DNA of 64,000 nucleotides. It comes from Steromphala cineraria (lineage: Eukaryota; Mollusca; Gastropoda; Trochida; Trochidae). The stretch covers positions 34,333,315 to 34,397,314 of the forward strand of contig OU744730.1 in assembly GCA_916613615.1 (NCBI GenBank), read 5' to 3'. Position 1 is the stretch's first letter. Each line of letters begins with the position of its first letter. Below, piece after piece: positions 51,783-63,389 of this stretch. The notes beneath the pieces are model-generated. The model had not been told where the DNA came from and did not search any database. It saw only the letters and a list, made by a program, of their open reading frames with translations. The position numbers and the translations under genes are program-made.

Positions 51783-54336
51783 AATGAACTTGTTATTCTT
51801 TCTTTGTACTTTTGACAAGCTAGTTATCCTGGAAAAGCGTGACGTAATGAACTGTGTCGTGTCAGAACATTTTATTCGCGCTTCAAATAGTCTTCAGCGA
51901 CAACCAGCTGCAGTAAAGATAAAGTCGTCAATGATACATGTGATATTCTCATTTGGCAGTATGTGAGATTTTATTTATTTCAGGCAATACATTTCAGTCA
52001 TTAGGATTTTGACGTCGTTCAGTGTTTTAGCCTTTTGATGGAGCTTCCAGTTGCAAGACTATGAAACTTTCCAGTTAATACATTATGACATGCACACATC
52101 AGCGGCAGAGTCAAGCAATTTCCATACATATCTCTATTACGACGTTCAACATATTTTAAAGATAATTTTTGAAATACCAAGATTGAATGAAATACTACGC
52201 TAATACATCATGTGATTTTTATATATGATCTAATTTTCTTAAAGTTCTTCACAGAATGAACATATCTGTTCAATGCAACTGAGAATTCAGTTTATCCGCC
52301 ATTTGTGCAGGTTCGGTTTCTCATCATCACCATAGTCACTTCAACTGAAACACGTGACGTAATGGTCGCATCTATTAACTACATATTACAAGGCCAAATG
52401 ACACACCCTTCAAAAACGTTAATATCACACGATACCATCAAACAAAGCTGCAGCTGGATAGGACCAACTATAGAAACATAATTGAAAAAATCTGGTTCTA
52501 TTTTGAAGTTTGGATTGTAAAACATGTAATTGTTTGGGGATGGTTTTTGTAAAGAATTCTTTAAAAACTTAAAATTTGATAGAGACTGTAAACAGCTGCT
52601 ATCGGCAACCCGGATTGACTATGTAAAGGACAGTAGACAGTGTTTTGAATTCAAAGCATTTACAAAAAGTAAAGCAAAGACTTATCTAATATAACCTTCC
52701 CGCTGTCCCCTCCCAGTGTCTGAACCAGTCAAAAAAGGGCTTAATGTCCTTGATATACCTTTCTTGAGTCAGATTGGAAAACAATATAATTATGACATTG
52801 GTTTTTGTTTCAATGTCATTACGAATGTAGTCAAACTATATTGAGTTAATATGATATAATAGTTTTATGATTGCACAAGAACAGTTCTGTGGAGATACTC
52901 TGCTAAAGGTCAAATGTCAAGTAGAAGGCTTAAATGGTTTGGTCAATTACTAATGATATATTTTCTAGATAATGAATCATTTTCCCATCCCTGATTTATA
53001 GCTCTGGTTATGCGATATGAGCTAGGTGTCTTTTATAGCAACACCATGCTTGATAGATATTATAACCTTTACACACGCAATCGAGCCATACATCATCTGC
53101 CATTGTATTTGTAGCCTCCTTATAGGAAGTATCAGCAATAAAACAAGAATTATCTCTCAAGGTAGGAATGCAGGGAAATACGAGAATGTGTAACACAAAG
53201 CATCATCTTGGAGAATCTTGAAACTTGAACATTAAGTTAACATTAATCTATTCTTTTCACAATCTCTTTCCAAATCACATTTCATGTCTTCATTTCTGCA
53301 CAAACCCTTATAGCTTTTGGTTTTATAAAACATACAGATATCACAGAACATTTTATTCAGTTTGAAATGGAACTTGCAGTGCAGACGAATCTTTTAATGC
53401 AAAATATCACGGTGTCCTGGACACCTTATACACTCCTTATTTCTTTTGAGCAACTTTTTAAATGTCTACAAAATAATTAAAATGTGTTAATATTTCAATC
53501 AAAGAATCAACTTCAAACGATAATACCAATACGAGCAGTAAAAGAACCCTTTAAATCTTATATTACTCCTGAAACGTAACTCATATAGACAAAATCATGT
53601 CATTTTACTTGTATCTGTGCTTATGATAGATTATATATGATTAAGAAATACTAAACATGAATACAAATAAGATACATTTTAAATGTATTCCTACACCCAT
53701 CCAGTTAAAATTCTGACAGCGATTAATCTTTTCATGCAGTTGATTCAATCTCTCTAGTAGACAGTATTCCTCAACCTAAGCATGCTCTACTTTGCAATAA
53801 GTAAACACTTTCCATGGCTTGGTTATTAGGTCCGAATTTCGAAGGTTTAATGTGTCAAAGTTTGTTTTACCAAAAGTTATGTAAACGAATTAAAGTGTTT
53901 GTACTCTTCTATTTATGAAATATATTTTGCGAAAACTTTGCAATTCTTATTTGAAAAAAAACCCGTGTGGGCTAAATTGAAATATTCGAACGATCAGATA
54001 ACTATCAGATAATTGTGGTAATTATGTTTTGTGTAAACTTTTCCACAATATCTAACCAATATTGACTTTAACGCTCTAGAAAACGAAACAGAGTTATTTT
54101 TAATATAATTTCTGATGATTATTGGATTAAACCTAAACAATGGAATTTATAACAAACTGACAAAAAAATCTAAATGAACGCATGTCTTTCTATCACTCTA
54201 TATTCTACATGTACATGTAGTTGTTTCTTTTGGGTATTTTCGACTTTCTAGACTTTATTATCCCCAAATAAAGTTCTTTACCCCCTATGTTAGAAACTGA
54301 AAACTGCTGCTGTTGATATGCAACGTGTCACATACA
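51783..54336. other. AT-rich stretch without a recognisable gene
   Basis: No protein domain, RNA gene or tandem repeat was seen. A minus-strand frame at 53008-53196 has a few coding-like words (SCFIADTSYKEATNTM) and a GTAAAG donor-like site, but no clear acceptor and no fit to the exon at 51 kb. Confidence 0.45.
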
Positions 54337-54850
54337 GTGTCTCAGTGTAGAATGTGATAAGACGTGTCTCAATGTAGAATGTGATAAGACGTGTCCCAAT
54401 GTAGAATGTGATAAGACGTGTCCCAATGTAGAATGTGATAAGACGTGTCCCATTGTAGAATGTGATAAGACGTGTCTCAGTGTAGAATGTGATAAGACGT
54501 GTCCCAGTGTAGAATGTGATAAGACGTGTCCCAATGTAGAATGTGATAAGACGTGTCCCAATGTAGAATGTGATAAGACGTGTCCCATTGTAGAATGTGA
54601 TAAGACGTGTCTCAGTGTAGAATGTGATAAGACGTGTCCCAATGTAGAATGTGATAAGACGTGTCCCAATGTAGAATGTGATAAGACGTGTCTCAATGTA
54701 GAATGTGATAAGACGTGTCCCAATGTAGAATGTGATAAGACGTGTCCCAATGTAGAATTTGATAAGACGTGTCCCAATGTAGAATGTGATAAGACGTGTC
54801 CCAATGTAGAATGTGATAAGACGTGTCCCAATGTAGAATGTGATAAGAGA
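54337..54850. repeat. 27-bp tandem array (19 copies)
   Basis: Unit gtgtcccaatgtagaatgtg plus ataagac, with c/t and a/g/t variation at cccaat. Period 27 is nine codons, so minus-strand frames of up to about 197 codons run through (RLITFYIGT repeated), as expected of any stop-free unit. It starts after cacatacagt and ends at gataaga. Confidence 0.95.
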
Positions 54851-56553
54851 CCGACTCCACGTAAAGTTATCATACGAAATCATGGTTCATATTTTTGAGA
54901 ATATGCCAAACACACCCATGTATCCATATAGTCCGTCAATGATGATCATCTTTCACACAGCAACATATGCTGCTTTGGAACAATCAATGAGAAAGCGGTA
55001 AAAGCCCTCCCGACTTTGCTTAGTACTTTCTTATCATTTCACGAAGAGCAAATACATTCAATTTGTCGTTCATACTTTTCTGAATCCGACTTGATTTCAT
55101 AAATGATATACTTCGCTGAGACCAGACAGAGAAAATTTCCATTGAGAGTGTATCGAAAATTAATAAAAATTTGAGCAACTAGTGTCTTATATTGGTGCAG
55201 TAATGGAGCTGTGATACCGTTCGATCTTATTTCAATTTCAATGTTTTTCTCTTCAATTTTTAAATGAAGTCCTCCCGTAGTCCTACTCGTAATCAATTGA
55301 GAGACTGTATAGAGTCTTTCCCTTTTCGTTGTTAAAACTTGATAATTCGTGATGAGACATTCTATCTTCTACTACAGAAGTTAGAAACTCGACTTCCCAT
55401 ATATAATTTCAATGCCTACCAAACATTTCTTATAGAGATATGGGAGCTATTTAGCCTCAGTAACCGGACACCTCTAAGCGAAGGACGTCTATACGATCGG
55501 ATTGATGTTTTCAACCAAGATAAATTATATGATACTAAATCGGGTCATGTGATTTCTAAAACGGATTTGATCTTTTTTTAAGATGTTTTGTTGAACGAAT
55601 TTGCTAATAAATTTACATGCACTGTATGTCCATTTGCACATATGAAAACAAAAGGTTTATTGGATATCAAGTTTTGAAGAATCACTATATGGTTTCTGAA
55701 CTCATGAAAAACGAGGCTTGGATAATTCTTGCATTGACATGTTTTAAGCATCTGTGTTAATTTGATAAGGATTGTTACACTGTTTATGAAATATCAACAA
55801 GGAAGAACATGCGTGTTCAATTAAAAAATCGACTGTTGTTTACAAATAACATGCTTTAGGTTAAATAACAGGTTTTACTCGTGTTTGAAGGAATTCTTAT
55901 TTGTGCGCCACAAGATCTTTCTTGTACATAAATCAATTTGGATATGATGTGAAAAATAAAATGCTTTAGCCGTGATTATTTATAAAATGATCAGATTGGG
56001 CAAATTGATGCTACTGTTGTAGGCTACTGCTTCGTGTTTCTCTCTATTTAATTCAAATTGAAATACATGTACCTAACTGACAAATGTATAATTACTTTTA
56101 AAAAATGACAGCAGTTCAGTAAGTTAAAATTAAAATACAAGAAAGCAAAACACTTTATTTGAGTGAAACGTTAATTATTTTCTTTGCATTATCGGTGCCA
56201 ACTAAAACATGGAAACAACCCAGTAGGCTAAAGTTTGATTTTAAATTTCACTCGGATAGTTTTCGAAATGTTTCAAATGTTGTCATCTACACCTGCATCT
56301 TTGTATGGTAGTAGATTCTGATTCCATCTCAGGTGTATCTTTCTTCCTTCTCATGTTTCACTTGACTTCATCTTACCTCGCATCTTCTAAAGTATTTACA
56401 AAGTTGAATTTCCAACCGTGAATTAACCACAAAACGGGTCAAAGTTCGATCTTCTTCAATAGGGTTGTCCCCTTCCTCGAAGATATCACTGACAAGATGA
56501 CAACTCGATCGTTTCATTGTTTATACTTTCTATCACAGCAAAGCTACATGTAC
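54851..56553. other. AT-rich stretch without a proven gene
   Basis: Two open frames lie back to back: minus 55039-55296 (85 codons, including LHLKIEEKNIEIEIRSNG) and plus 55339-55581 (80 codons, including YNFNAYQTFLIEIWELFSL and TPLSEGRLYDRIDVF). The plus one follows cttctactacag, an acceptor-like string. Neither shows a known domain and lengths near 80 codons are not rare in AT-rich DNA, so neither is called. The remainder shows nothing. Confidence 0.4.
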
Positions 56554-56557
56554 TTAA

Positions 56558-56910
56558 AGGGGCAGTAGCACGTTTTTAGTGGGAATATTAGGTGATGTCA
56601 GGGAAATGAAAATAAATGGTTCAATTTGAAAGACAATGTATTTAAACTAAATGGAGAAGTAATTCAAACATATAATGTAAAGTTTAGCCGTGCGATTCCT
56701 TTTTCTTTCGAAAATGAATAAAAGGTGTTCACAAAAAAATGGCCGCCAATGGATTTTATGTGAATCTTCAAACTTTGTCCTCTGACTATGGATGATTGGC
56801 TTGTGCAATGAGATTTTTGACATTATCAAAATAATACATTTAGCATTAGGATACAATTATCAGTGAAAATTTCAAAATTTAAAATCCTCAAAAAAAGTGC
56901 TACTGCCCCT
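56558..56910 (+). mobile_element. TTAA-flanked MITE, copy 3
   Basis: This is a 353-bp element with AGGGGCAGTAGCACG at the left and GTGCTACTGCCCCT at the right. TTAA is directly outside at 56554-56557 and 56911-56914. It is the same length as copy 2 at 6654 and closely similar throughout (gtgatgtcaggg, gacaatgtatttaaac, cgattcctttttctt, gactatggatgat). No coding capacity. Confidence 0.85.
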
Positions 56911-56914
56911 TTAA

Positions 56915-58055
56915 GCCAGACAAACAGTTCCTAATTCAAGGAGCACATTGTACAGGACGAATTCAATATGTCGCGAGTCGAAACTCTGGATAAGGAAGCG
57001 TCAGACCTGAAGGACTCACAACAAACATCGTTTGAATGAGAAAGACGGCGAAAGCATTATGGTTTACAATCCTCCTCAAACGTTTCACACCTAGTACAAA
57101 CACGTAACTATTCGAAACATTTAAAAACAATTGCCAAAAACAGATAACTATGCATTAGTTCATTAACTATAGAGATAGCCGGTCTAGTCAATATTTCACC
57201 AAATCTATTGTTTGCTTGACGACAGATTGTTTTCTAATGAATAAGTTCTGAACAGTATTTTTTTCAGCTCTCTGTTGTTTTGAATGATTGTCTTATACGT
57301 CAGAAAATATATTTAACGTTGGTTGTTGCGGATATGGTAAACTTTGTATCATTAGTATGGCTAGTAAAGAAACCTTTTTGACATGGTGTATTGTAACCAT
57401 TATATTCATAGAGCCATCTGTTCATAAAGATCTTCTGTCAATTGCTTTCTATAACGTTGTTTTACTACTATCATATAATGGATCGAATTAATCAGTTTCA
57501 GATGTCGGGATCAGTTTCTTTAACGAGTAAAACAGTCATTATACCTAGAATAGAGGCTGTAACTGTTATCTCACAGCAAAGACAAGATAACTTAAACTGT
57601 TTATTGATAAGGAAATTTTCACATATATTGTATGTTTAACTTGATATTATGTGATACCTAATCAGGATAAAAGATCTTCAACAAGGTATTGACACTCTCG
57701 ATCACTAGATCATTACACATCTAAACTCTCTATAGTTAAACCTCAAATTCCACATTGACGATTGAAAATATGTAGGGCCTTCAAGACATAATGAACATTC
57801 TTGATAAGGACCTAAGTATTAACTAAACATGACAAAAAATATCAGTTTCTACAAACATTGAGAAAGACCATATATATACATACCATCACACAAACGTTAC
57901 CTGTTTTTAAAAAGTTAGATCGGACTGTGTCAAAGCGTATTGTGTTAAACGTAAACGAACGGACAGACGGACGGACAGAGGAAGAAACGGAAGGATGATC
58001 AATCACCGGTCCTCATGACATAGTACCATGCTTTAACGGAGTGGCCCGTGTGGAT
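56915..58055. other. Unique sequence; small acgg repeat
   Basis: No gene is recognisable; frames of 65-67 codons near 57290-57640 have no domain. A short imperfect repeat of gacgg/gacag lies at about 57957-57980 (gaacggacagacggacgg), a simple-repeat type often seen beside element ends. Confidence 0.45.
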
Positions 58056-58150
58056 GCTATCCCATCTTAAGATGGGATAGCTCTCGGGCTATCCCAACTG
58101 TGGATAAAACGCTATTCTAAGTTGGGATATCCCATCTTAAGATGGGATAG
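58056..58150. repeat. Paired perfect palindromes
   Basis: A perfect 26-bp palindrome (gctatcccatctt and its complement) at 58056-58081 recurs as a 22-bp palindrome at 58128-58149. Between them gctatcccaac and gttgggata form a further inverted pair, so the whole stretch can fold into nested hairpins. It lies just outside the repeat-rich left arm described next and may mark an element end. Confidence 0.8.
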
Positions 58151-58189
58151 CTTGAATAACTTTTGATTTTAAAAGTACTTTTACATATT

Positions 58190-58990
58190 TTTGTTTCTTT
58201 AAATATTGTCTTTAATATAAAAAAAAGTCTTTCAAAAAAATTTATGAAGTTTTTTATTTGAATATAGACCTTGATGAAATGATTTACATATTTGATGAAA
58301 TACTGACTTCGGTGGAATTGTATGTGTTTGATAATATTGACTTTGATGAAAAAGTGACTTTGAAGAGAAATTCCTTATGAAAAATATCTTTGATTAAAAA
58401 ATTGGAATTCTTTGTTACATGTTTGATAAAATAATGACTTTGATATTAATTTTTTTTTTAAATAAGTATCTCATGCAACGGGAACTTTGATTCGAAAAAT
58501 AACTTTTATGAAATATTTTTACATGAAATATTGACTTTGATGGAATGGTATGGGGTTTGACAAAATATTGACTTTAATGGAATTGTAAGGTGTTTGATAA
58601 AATATTGACCTTGAAAAAGTGATTTAGATGAAAAAGTGCTTTTAAAGAGAAGTTACCTTTTGAAAAAAAAGACTTTTGTGAAAAGATTAGATTTTGTTAC
58701 GTGTTTGATAAAAAAGAGACATTGATAATAAAAAAAGATTTTAGAAAAATAAGTGTGTTATGCAACGTGAACTTTGATTCGAAATATGACTTCGATGAAA
58801 TATTTCAATATTTAAAAAATATTATGCAATTATTTCATTTGAATAAAAACCTTGATGAAATGATTTACATATTTGATGAAATATTGAGTTTGATCGAATT
58901 GTATGGTGTTTGAAGAGATATTGACTTTAATGGAATTGTATTGTGTTTGATGATTTAAAAGAAATATTACATATACATTTATTAACATTT
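58190..58990 (+). repeat. Left arm: degenerate tattgactttgatg repeats
   Basis: Very AT-rich degenerate repeats of tttgataaaatattgac, tttgatgg, aattgtatggtg. Larger units recur: atgcaacgggaactttgatt near 58474 and atgcaacgtgaactttgatt near 58761 (287 bp apart), and ccttgatgaaatgatttac near 58269 and 58850. Reverse-complement relatives fill 63390-64000. A plus frame of 70 codons at 58701-58913 is repeat content, not a recognised protein. Confidence 0.7.
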
Positions 58991-59047
58991 ATTCTGCAAT
59001 GTGTTTTATGATTGATCTTGATGAAATGTTTTTACATCTGGGGTATA

Positions 59048-59130
59048 TCACAATCTGCAGATTGTTCGAACAATCTGCAGATTGTGACATATTCCTAGAT
59101 TGTTTAAACAATCTGCAGATTGTGAGACAT
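59048..59130. repeat. 40-bp perfect palindrome and associated cagattgt repeats
   Basis: 59048-59087 is a perfect 40-bp palindrome made of two copies of caatctgcagattg around ttcgaa. An 18-bp palindrome (agattgttt and its complement) follows at 59097-59114, and another caatctgcagattgtgag after it. Further cccagattgtga-type motifs continue to about 59310. They match, in reverse complement, the tcacaatctggg core of the 63-bp array at 62229. Confidence 0.9.
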
Positions 59131-59323
59131 GTTCAATCTGGGAATGATCATTTTTGGTCCAACTAAGGGAGTGGTGTTGTCTATTCCCAGATTGTGAATG
59201 GCTATAAGCAACTGTGTATGGAATGGAATAAAGGAGACGATTGTGAAGGAATGTGTGCATATTTTTTAGAACAAAAACTATTTAATTATTACGGTAAAAT
59301 CCTGGGATTGTGAACGGCTATGT

Positions 59324-59497
59324 CACTAGCGGATCCAGGGGGGGGGGGGTCCAGGGGGTCCTGACCCCCCCCCCCCCTTTGAACGTCCGCCCCCTTTCAA
59401 ATCCATGTATAAGGGGTCGTGGACCCCCCCCCCCCCCCACTGAGTGGAGAAAAATTATTTTGGACCCCCCCTTTCAAAAATCCTGGATCCGCCCTTG
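59324..59497. mobile_element. 174-bp MITE with GCGGATCCAGG inverted ends
   Basis: The left end is CACTAGCGGATCCAGG, and the right end in reverse complement is CAAGGGCGGATCCAGG. TATGT flanks both sides (59319-59323 and 59498-59502). The interior has long G and C runs that pair with each other. The CA...GCGGATCCAG ends resemble hAT-type non-autonomous elements, but the visible target duplication is 5 bp, not the usual 8, so the class is uncertain. The proline-rich frame through the C runs is not a gene. Confidence 0.65.
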
Positions 59498-59502
59498 TAT
59501 GT

Positions 59503-60774
59503 GTGTGTCTTTTGAAAGACAGATTTTAGAATATTGAAATCAATGATCGAAAATATATTGTCTGATAGAAAGGATAGTTAGCAGTAAACCTTATTATTAT
59601 TATCAACGCCCGTCTGTATTACTTTTTCAGTGTTTAGAATTAAGTAAATACCTTTTAAGATCCAATTTTTAAGGCACAAATAAATTGTTGGTACTAAACA
59701 ATTTTCAATGCAGTTTCTTGGGAATACTGTACTCTGTTTACCGTCTTTGACATTTACTGGTTATCATTATAGATATACTTCAAATTCATATTTTTTAGGA
59801 TTTGAATTTAAGAACCTTGATTTGGCGGAATGAAGAAAGACCAGTTCAATAGAGCAGTGACATGTGCCAACAATACATGTATTTGATAAAAGACTTCACA
59901 TTTGACTATATCATTTAAGAGAAACTTATTTTGAAATTTTGAATAAAAATATTTATCATTTCTATGTGAAATGTCATAATCTTTCAACTACATGTATGTG
60001 TAACCTTGTGATCTCTGTGGCAAATGCTTGATTAATCCTTACCCATAGCATTGTTACGTTCTTAACGTTTAATCAATCCCCAATGAGTACTTGAAATGAA
60101 TATACATTCAATTAGAAGGAGGAAGTTGGTGTGATTGTGCGAGATTGCAGCTCAAGTCAGACATGGACGCGACACAGTGACATGTTGTTGTGATAACAAT
60201 CTGAAGAACCGTCAGACGGCTGGTCTAATTATATAACATGACACGGTATAAATTATTATTGATAGATAAAACTATTTCATCAGTTTAAAGTGGAAATATT
60301 TTTAAAAGATATCTTTAAGTTTAGCTTCAACTAAGCATATAGAAGAATGCGATTCTATGGATTGTCGCCGAAGCCAATCGATAATATCATTATAATAATA
60401 ACATTTAGCTATCTTAACAGTAAAACCATATCACGTTTTTGAGGAAACTATACACATACGATATTTCTATCATGAATGTATTCTTGCTTGTTTATATCAC
60501 CTTTTTGCATTACAAATCAAAATAAAATGTCACATATACATGCATGTTGTATAACAATTTTGTAAGTTAACAGTTAAGTAACAGTTACTATGATGTCACA
60601 AAATGTCTCCATTTACTAAATGGCACTGAGCAAAGTTTTGTTAGATTTTGGTCAACTTTGCATTTGTTGTTACACTTTCCCTTTGATTTTGTATATGTTT
60701 TATATCTTTTGTATGCAACTGTACTGAATTATTTGCCACTTCCTGTACTATGACGTATGCCTGTAAAGTAAAAT
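59503..60774. other. AT-rich stretch without a recognisable gene
   Basis: No domain, RNA gene or tandem repeat is seen. 60120-60240 is slightly less AT-rich, but I see no supported promoter or exon. Confidence 0.45.
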
Positions 60775-60822
60775 ATGGGGGAAAAAAACAAAAACAAAAA
60801 CAAAACAAAAACAGTTAAAATG

Positions 60823-61133
60823 TCACAATTTAAAACTTTAATTTCATGTGATAGGACTTTATCACCTACTTTTAAGAATTATACATCTCATGGTCCAAGA
60901 CGCAGTCAAATTCTTCTTTGCCGGATGCGCCTCGGTTGTAGCGATCTCAATTCACATTTATCTGATAGAGGGTTGTCAAAAAGCCGTGCCTGTTCTTGTG
61001 GAAACGTTCGGGAGGATCCTTATCATTTTTTTTAAAATGCCCATTATATGATAGATTCCGATCAAATCAATACTTTGTTAAAAACGGTATAACATTAAAT
61101 CTGTCCTAAGCGACGACAAATCCTTGTCACAGA
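60823..61133 (+). mobile_element. LINE reverse transcriptase C-terminal remnant (fragment 3)
   Basis: The plus frame encodes HGPRRSQILLCRMRLGCSDL, RACSCGNVREDPYHFF and, after a frameshift in a run of T near 61030, LKCPLYDRFRSNQYF. This is the G-x-R..R-x-R-x-G-C..C-x-C-G..E-x-x-x-H-F..C-P-x-Y..R pattern typical of the zinc-finger tail of invertebrate LINE proteins. The frame then ends and a third phase gives SDDKSLSQSE before a stop near 61131. It is preceded by an A-rich run (ggggaaaaaaacaaaaac). Dead copy. Confidence 0.7.
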
Positions 61134-62228
61134 GTGAATGAATCCCTATTAATATCTATATACCATTTCAAAAATGATACCAACCGATTTAAAATTTCTC
61201 TCCTTAAATCTGTACCAAATGCAAATGTAGACAAAGTTGAATATTAATTTGAGTTTTCTATGAATAATTGCAAATTTTGTATTTCCACCAATGCATTTGA
61301 TATCTGAATCGTTTTATGTTTTTCAGAAGAAGCATTTATATAGGCATTTGTTGCCTGTTTGCTAATCCTTTTTCCCTATTATATATATATTCTGAATGTT
61401 GTGTATTTTGTATATGTTATATGGAAATGAAATACTGTTTAAATCAAATGTCACAACATTTTTATAACTCATCAATAAGAGCAAGAACATATTATTTCAT
61501 TAGATCACACATCTAAACCAAAACAGATATATTTGTCCATTTTGAATATGTCACGGTTTGTATTGATTTAACACTTCTAGTTGATAGCACAAAGGACTGA
61601 TTAACACACTACAATTGGTCATTTTTGGCGACGGTGTAGATCCTAGGTGAGAGCTTTTACATTTTACTGGTCGATTGATATAGATAGCATTTGATGATTA
61701 AATGGAATTATGAAATAAAATACGTGAAATAATTTTTCAGGAAATGAAAGCAACGTACATAAGTAAACATTGATTCTTTAATCTACATGACTTAAGATAA
61801 ATCTATAAAAAAAATTAAACAATAAATAAATACCTGAAAATAGAGAGGATTCTTCTCACTCTTCTAAACAAAAACACGCATTGATGTGGGAATTAATATT
61901 TTACAGAACCACCTTACAATCATAGCCAAGGTCATACTAAGCTACAGTACTTAACACCATCTAAGTTTTTGTCAGCACACAGCAAACACATCTAATTTTG
62001 TATGATATTGTATAATACTTTTGTTCAGCATATGATATAGTTTGTGACTTTTTACTGTGACCCTTCTGCTGTGAGTTATTCTATAATTTATTTTCCAGTA
62101 ATTTCCCATTTTAATGTAATTCAATGTATCATATTTCTTTTTATTGACATGTATATTTTAGCACGTTTATAATGAAACGTTACATGTACTTTAATCCATA
62201 TGTACTTTTATACATAACCTATGTATTT
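61134..62228. other. AT-rich stretch without a recognisable gene
   Basis: Possibly includes the 3' UTR of LINE fragment 3 at its start. A 66-codon plus frame near 61316-61516 is rich in Y, C and F and shows no known domain. No repeats are evident. Confidence 0.4.
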
Positions 62229-63095
62229 ATAAACTCTCACAGTCGATCAGTAGAAATCAAAGTCGTGTACAAAGCCCTTCACAATCTAGGAATCGTCTCT
62301 GAATATTGTAAATATAGACTCAAAGACCCACACATAGCCCCTCACAATCTGGGAATCGTCCCTTACAGTTATCCATTAAGTCTCAAAGTCGCGTATAAAG
62401 CTCTTCACAATCTGAGAATCGTCTCTCACAGTCGATCAGTAGGACTCAAAGTAGCTTAAAAAGCCCTTCACAATCTGGGAATCGTCCCTTACAGTTATTC
62501 AGTAAGTGTCAAAGTCGTGTACAAAGCCCCTCAAAATCTGAGAATCGTCTAGTAGGACTCAAAGTCGGGTTTAAAGCCCTTCACAATCTGGGAATTGTCT
62601 CTCATAGTCGACCAGTAGGACTCAAAGTCGGGTTTAAAGCCCTTCACAATCTGGGAATCGTCTCTCATAGTCGACTAGTAGGACTCAAAGTCGGGTTTAA
62701 AGCCCTTCACAATCTGGGAATTGTCTCTCATAGTCGACCAGTAGGACTCAAAGTCGGGTTTAAAGCCCCTCTCAATCTGATAATCGTCTCTCATAGTCGA
62801 CCAGTAGGACTCAAAGTCGGGTTAAAAGCCCCTCACAATCTGAGAATCGTCTCTCATAGTCGACTAGTAGGACTCAAAGTCGGCTTTAAAGCCCTTCACA
62901 ATCTGGGAATCGTCTCTCATAGTCGACCAGTAGGACTCAAAGTCGGGTTTAAAGCCCCTCACAATCTGAGAATCGTCTCTCATAGTCGACCAGTAGGACT
63001 CAAAGTCGGGTTTAAAGCCCTTCACAATCTGGGAATCGTCTCTCATAGTCGACCAGTAGGACTCATAGTCGGGTTTAAAGCCCCTCACAATCTGG
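62229..63095. repeat. 63-bp tandem array (about 14 copies)
   Basis: Unit tcacaatctgggaatcgtct, ctcatagtcgaccagtagg, actcaaagtcgggtttaaag, ccct; 63 bp, so it is open in some frames (21-residue peptide repeat). The left four or so units are more diverged (cagtcgatcagtagaaatc, acagttatcc), the right ones nearly identical. The core tcacaatctggg is the reverse complement of the cccagattgtga motif at 59.1-59.3 kb, placing this array opposite the left arm. Confidence 0.9.
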
Positions 63096-63179
63096 GGACC
63101 ATATTTTTGCAACATTTTCCCCGTAAGAACACTTCAATTCAAACAGGAATCTAAAATGCACAATCATTCAAAGTTGATA

Positions 63180-63280
63180 TAATCATCTAAACATTAAACT
63201 TATTTTCATGTATGATATTTATTTAATGTGCTGTATTATGGGTCATTTGGCCTTGAAACAATAAAACTATTGAATTGAAT
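63180..63280 (+). mobile_element. Possible LINE or SINE 3' tail
   Basis: The phrases tgctgtattatgggtcattt, ggccttgaaacaataaaac and the terminal attgaattgaat resemble 3' ends of retroelements that finish with an AATAAA and short tail repeats. No coding part is attached. Assignment rests on this tail alone. Confidence 0.3.
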
Positions 63281-63389
63281 ACTGGTAAAGATAGATAAAC
63301 ACAATAGAATCTCAATGGCAAACACAAACATGGATATATCACCGATATCCCTTTGAAGAAAAAATAGTTTTAAATTCGTCAAAGTCATT

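Noticed and set aside
53008..53196. Second exon for the minus-strand gene at 51 kb
   Set aside because: Its GTAAAG donor would leave one extra base, which does not fit the two bases needed before 51099, and no clear acceptor precedes it.
54290..54883. 197-codon and 181-codon minus-strand frames
   Set aside because: Both are shadows of the 27-bp array in different phases.
55039..55581. Two divergent frames of about 80 codons as a gene pair
   Set aside because: No domain, no promoter or poly(A) signals in the right place; such lengths occur by chance in AT-rich DNA.
59310..59537. Proline-rich plus frame
   Set aside because: Runs through the C-rich body of a MITE; no independent evidence for coding.
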